Source: Bacteroidota bacterium (GTDB lineage Bacteria; Bacteroidota; Bacteroidia; Bacteroidales; F082). From it: DNA of 6,378 nt. The position numbers and the translations under genes are program-made. A model generated the notes under the pieces. That model was given only the letters and a program-made list of their open reading frames with translations, searched no databases and was not told where the DNA came from. Below are positions 4,505-6,378 of the stretch, piece by piece. The DNA lies in the NCBI GenBank assembly GCA_023396415.1, contig JAEWWJ010000095.1, forward strand, positions 1 through 6,378, read 5' to 3'. The stretch's first letter is position 1. Every line of letters starts with the position of its first letter.

Positions 4505-6378
4505 ATGTTACGTACAGCTCTTCTTATCATCTTCATCGTTAGTCAGTTAACGTTATTTTCCCAGATTTCCCTCCAAGGAACTGTTTTTGATGCCTCCAAC
4601 AATGAAGCCCTCGCGGGAGTCGTTGTGCGCGAAAAAGGAAGCAACAATGGAGTTACTACCGATATGAATGGGAAATTCAACTTTGCAGTGTCGAAGTCAA
4701 CGACAGAAATCGTATTTCAAAGCCTTGGTTTTGAAAGTGTTGAAACGAGTTTTGATACAATAAAGAACATCCAAAGTCTTGATGTTTACCTTCAACCCCA
4801 AGCCATTGATCTCTCCGAAGTAAACATCCTCTCCGATTTTGCCGTTGAGCGATACAATCCCATTTCGTTTACTACTGTTACGCAAACACAAATTACTGCC
4901 ACCCTTGGCGATCAACCATTGCCAGAAATCATGAACTTCACCCCCGGAATTTTTGCCGCTCGCGACGGAGGAGGCTCGGGCGATGCTACCCTTAGTATTC
5001 GTGGCTTTCAGCAAGAAAATATTGCTGTTTTGCTCAATGGAATCCCTATCAATGGGGCAGAAAACGGTTTGGTTTATTGGAACAATTGGATGGGATTGGC
5101 CGAAGTGGCAAGTGCAATTCAAATACAAAGAGGTATTGGTGCTTCAAAAGTGGCCCTTAATTCGGTGGGAGGTACGGTAAATATTCAAACCAACGGTGGA
5201 CATCATACACGTAGCACGCAGCTTAACTTTTCCACTACCGACTATGGAAACACCCGCAGCAGTTTTGCCTACCGTAGCGGCCTGCAAAAAAATGGTTGGT
5301 CGTATGCTGTTTTGGGAGCGCGCACCAAAGGCGAAGGCTATGTGGATGGCACTTATGTGGATGGCTGGGCTTATTTTTTTGAAGTTGGAAAAGAAATCAG
5401 TTCAAGACAACGCCTGTCAATCACCCTGATGGGCGGTCCAGAAAAGCATGGCCAAAGAAATCTCAAGCTCAGCAAAGCCGAAACCGACCAATTTGGAATC
5501 AAATACAACAAAGAATGGGGTCACCTGAATGGAAAATTGAACAACAGTTCAGAAAATTTTTACCACAAACCCCACCTGGCTCTCAGCCATTACCTCAGTG
5601 TTGGAAATGACGGCATTTTGGCGCATTCAGTCTATTTTTCCCCTGGAGTTGGCGGTGGCAAATGGAGCGACAACCTCGACTACAACACCAATATTTTCAG
5701 TTTCAAAGACGCAACCGGACAGATTGATTGGAATGCTATCTATCAGTACAACGCGCAAAACACCGATACTTTTGCGCTTTCTACCGGCGAAAAAGTGAGC
5801 GGATACAGCAAGATTGTACAAACAAAGTTTCTTGCCAGTCACGTTTGGGCCGGATGGGTTTCGAACTTTGAAACGAAACTTACTCCCAATACCAAACTCA
5901 TCGTTGGTTTGCATTACAGGTTTTTTCAATCGAACCTCTCACAAAAAGTAGATCAGTTAATGGGCGGCAGCTTTTACATTGACGATTATTCTTGGTCGTT
6001 GGCAGGCGTTGCCGGACGCTCACAAATCAAGATGCCGGGCGATGTGATTCGCATTCACAATGGCGCGATGATTCACCAGTCCACAGTTTTTGCCCAAGTA
6101 GAAAAAAAAGTTGGTTTATTTGATTTGTTTGCCGCCTTGAGTGCCAACGATACCCATCTTCGCCGACATGATGCCTACAATTATCCCACCGACAAATGGA
6201 GCAGTTGGGTGCATAAAAACGGCTTCGATTTCAAAGGTGGTTTAGGTTACCGACTGGCCGAAAATCAGCACACCTTTTTAAATGCTGCTTGGTTCAGCAA
6301 AGTGCCTTACTACAAATTTATTTTTGGAAACTTCAACAACAGTCCTGTTGTCAATATTCAAAATGAACAAGTTAAGAC
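4505..6378 (+). CDS. TonB-dependent outer-membrane receptor, candidate flavin importer, C-terminus cut by window edge
   Basis: The frame opens with ATG at 4505 and remains open for 624 codons to the right edge. Residues 1-20 form a signal peptide (hydrophobic LLIIFIVSQLTLF, probable cleavage near FSQ). A carboxypeptidase-regulatory-like beta-sandwich follows at about 23-100 (GTVFDASNNEALAGVVV, TDMNGKF, GFESVE), as is common in Bacteroidota receptors. The plug domain lies at about 115-228, with LPEIMNFTPGIF, LSIRGFQQENIAVLLNGIPI, QIQRGIGASKVA and the ending GGTVNIQT. The rest is alternating aromatic and polar beta-barrel sequence. Such proteins import scarce ligands across the outer membrane using TonB energy. 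No SusD-like partner is visible before the edge, and no iron-specific motif was recognised. The FMN riboswitch and terminator directly upstream point to riboflavin, FMN or a related flavin as ligand. Family assignment is firm; the ligand is inferred only from the riboswitch. Confidence 0.92.
   Translation, partial: MLRTALLIIFIVSQLTLFSQISLQGTVFDASNNEALAGVVVREKGSNNGVTTDMNGKFNFAVSKSTTEIVFQSLGFESVETSFDTIKNIQSLDVYLQPQAIDLSEVNILSDFAVERYNPISFTTVTQTQITATLGDQPLPEIMNFTPGIFAARDGGGSGDATLSIRGFQQENIAVLLNGIPINGAENGLVYWNNWMGLAEVASAIQIQRGIGASKVALNSVGGTVNIQTNGGHHTRSTQLNFSTTDYGNTRSSFAYRSGLQKNGWSYAVLGARTKGEGYVDGTYVDGWAYFFEVGKEISSRQRLSITLMGGPEKHGQRNLKLSKAETDQFGIKYNKEWGHLNGKLNNSSENFYHKPHLALSHYLSVGNDGILAHSVYFSPGVGGGKWSDNLDYNTNIFSFKDATGQIDWNAIYQYNAQNTDTFALSTGEKVSGYSKIVQTKFLASHVWAGWVSNFETKLTPNTKLIVGLHYRFFQSNLSQKVDQLMGGSFYIDDYSWSLAGVAGRSQIKMPGDVIRIHNGAMIHQSTVFAQVEKKVGLFDLFAALSANDTHLRRHDAYNYPTDKWSSWVHKNGFDFKGGLGYRLAENQHTFLNAAWFSKVPYYKFIFGNFNNSPVVNIQNEQVK

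Noticed and set aside
4485..4553. Short upstream frames starting at ATG 4485 and 4494
   Set aside because: Both are out of frame with the receptor, overlap its signal-peptide codons and lack any recognisable product. The frame from 4505 gives a proper signal peptide.
4697..5128. Minus-strand frame of 143 codons inside the receptor gene
   Set aside because: It is antisense to the plug-domain coding sequence, which has clear family motifs in the plus frame; the antisense translation shows none.

Overview
This window looks like chromosomal DNA from a member of the phylum Bacteroidota. Three things support this. There is a secreted outer-membrane protein in which a carboxypeptidase-regulatory-like domain precedes a TonB plug. 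Promoters ahead of most genes resemble the Bacteroidota TAnnTTTG -7 box. Translation starts are preceded by A-rich stretches rather than Shine-Dalgarno sequences. The order or genus cannot be fixed from what is visible. No insertion sequence, CRISPR array, tRNA or rRNA was seen.

Layout. Positions 1-1597 (minus strand) hold most of a PgpH-type membrane protein with a cytoplasmic HD phosphodiesterase domain, probably acting on cyclic di-AMP; its C-terminus lies beyond the left edge. A 111-base divergent promoter region (1598-1708) separates it from a plus-strand NlpC/P60 peptidase with an N-terminal SH3-like domain and no signal peptide (1709-2449), probably a cytosolic muropeptide-recycling enzyme. 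Next come a small thioredoxin-fold protein with an unusual active site (2597-2947), a strong hairpin terminator, and a thioredoxin-reductase-like flavoprotein (3077-4033). The reductase keeps its CATC redox centre but has lost the usual NADPH-phosphate-binding arginines. It is followed by its own terminator.

The non-coding interval 4034-4504 is almost fully explained. It holds the reductase terminator (4079-4110), a promoter ending at 4227, a textbook FMN riboswitch aptamer (4234-4355), a linker of about 100 bases, and a rho-independent terminator (4457-4484) just before a TonB-dependent receptor gene (4505 to the right edge, incomplete).

Two units stand out. The first is the FMN riboswitch controlling a TonB-dependent receptor, which suggests an outer-membrane importer for riboflavin or a related flavin, shut off when FMN is plentiful. 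An 8-base segment at the 5' edge of the aptamer can pair with the terminator's left arm, giving a concrete switching model. The second is the neighbouring atypical thioredoxin-like protein and atypical reductase, which may form a dedicated disulfide-reducing pair using an electron donor other than NADPH. Both functional readings are inferences from motifs and context.
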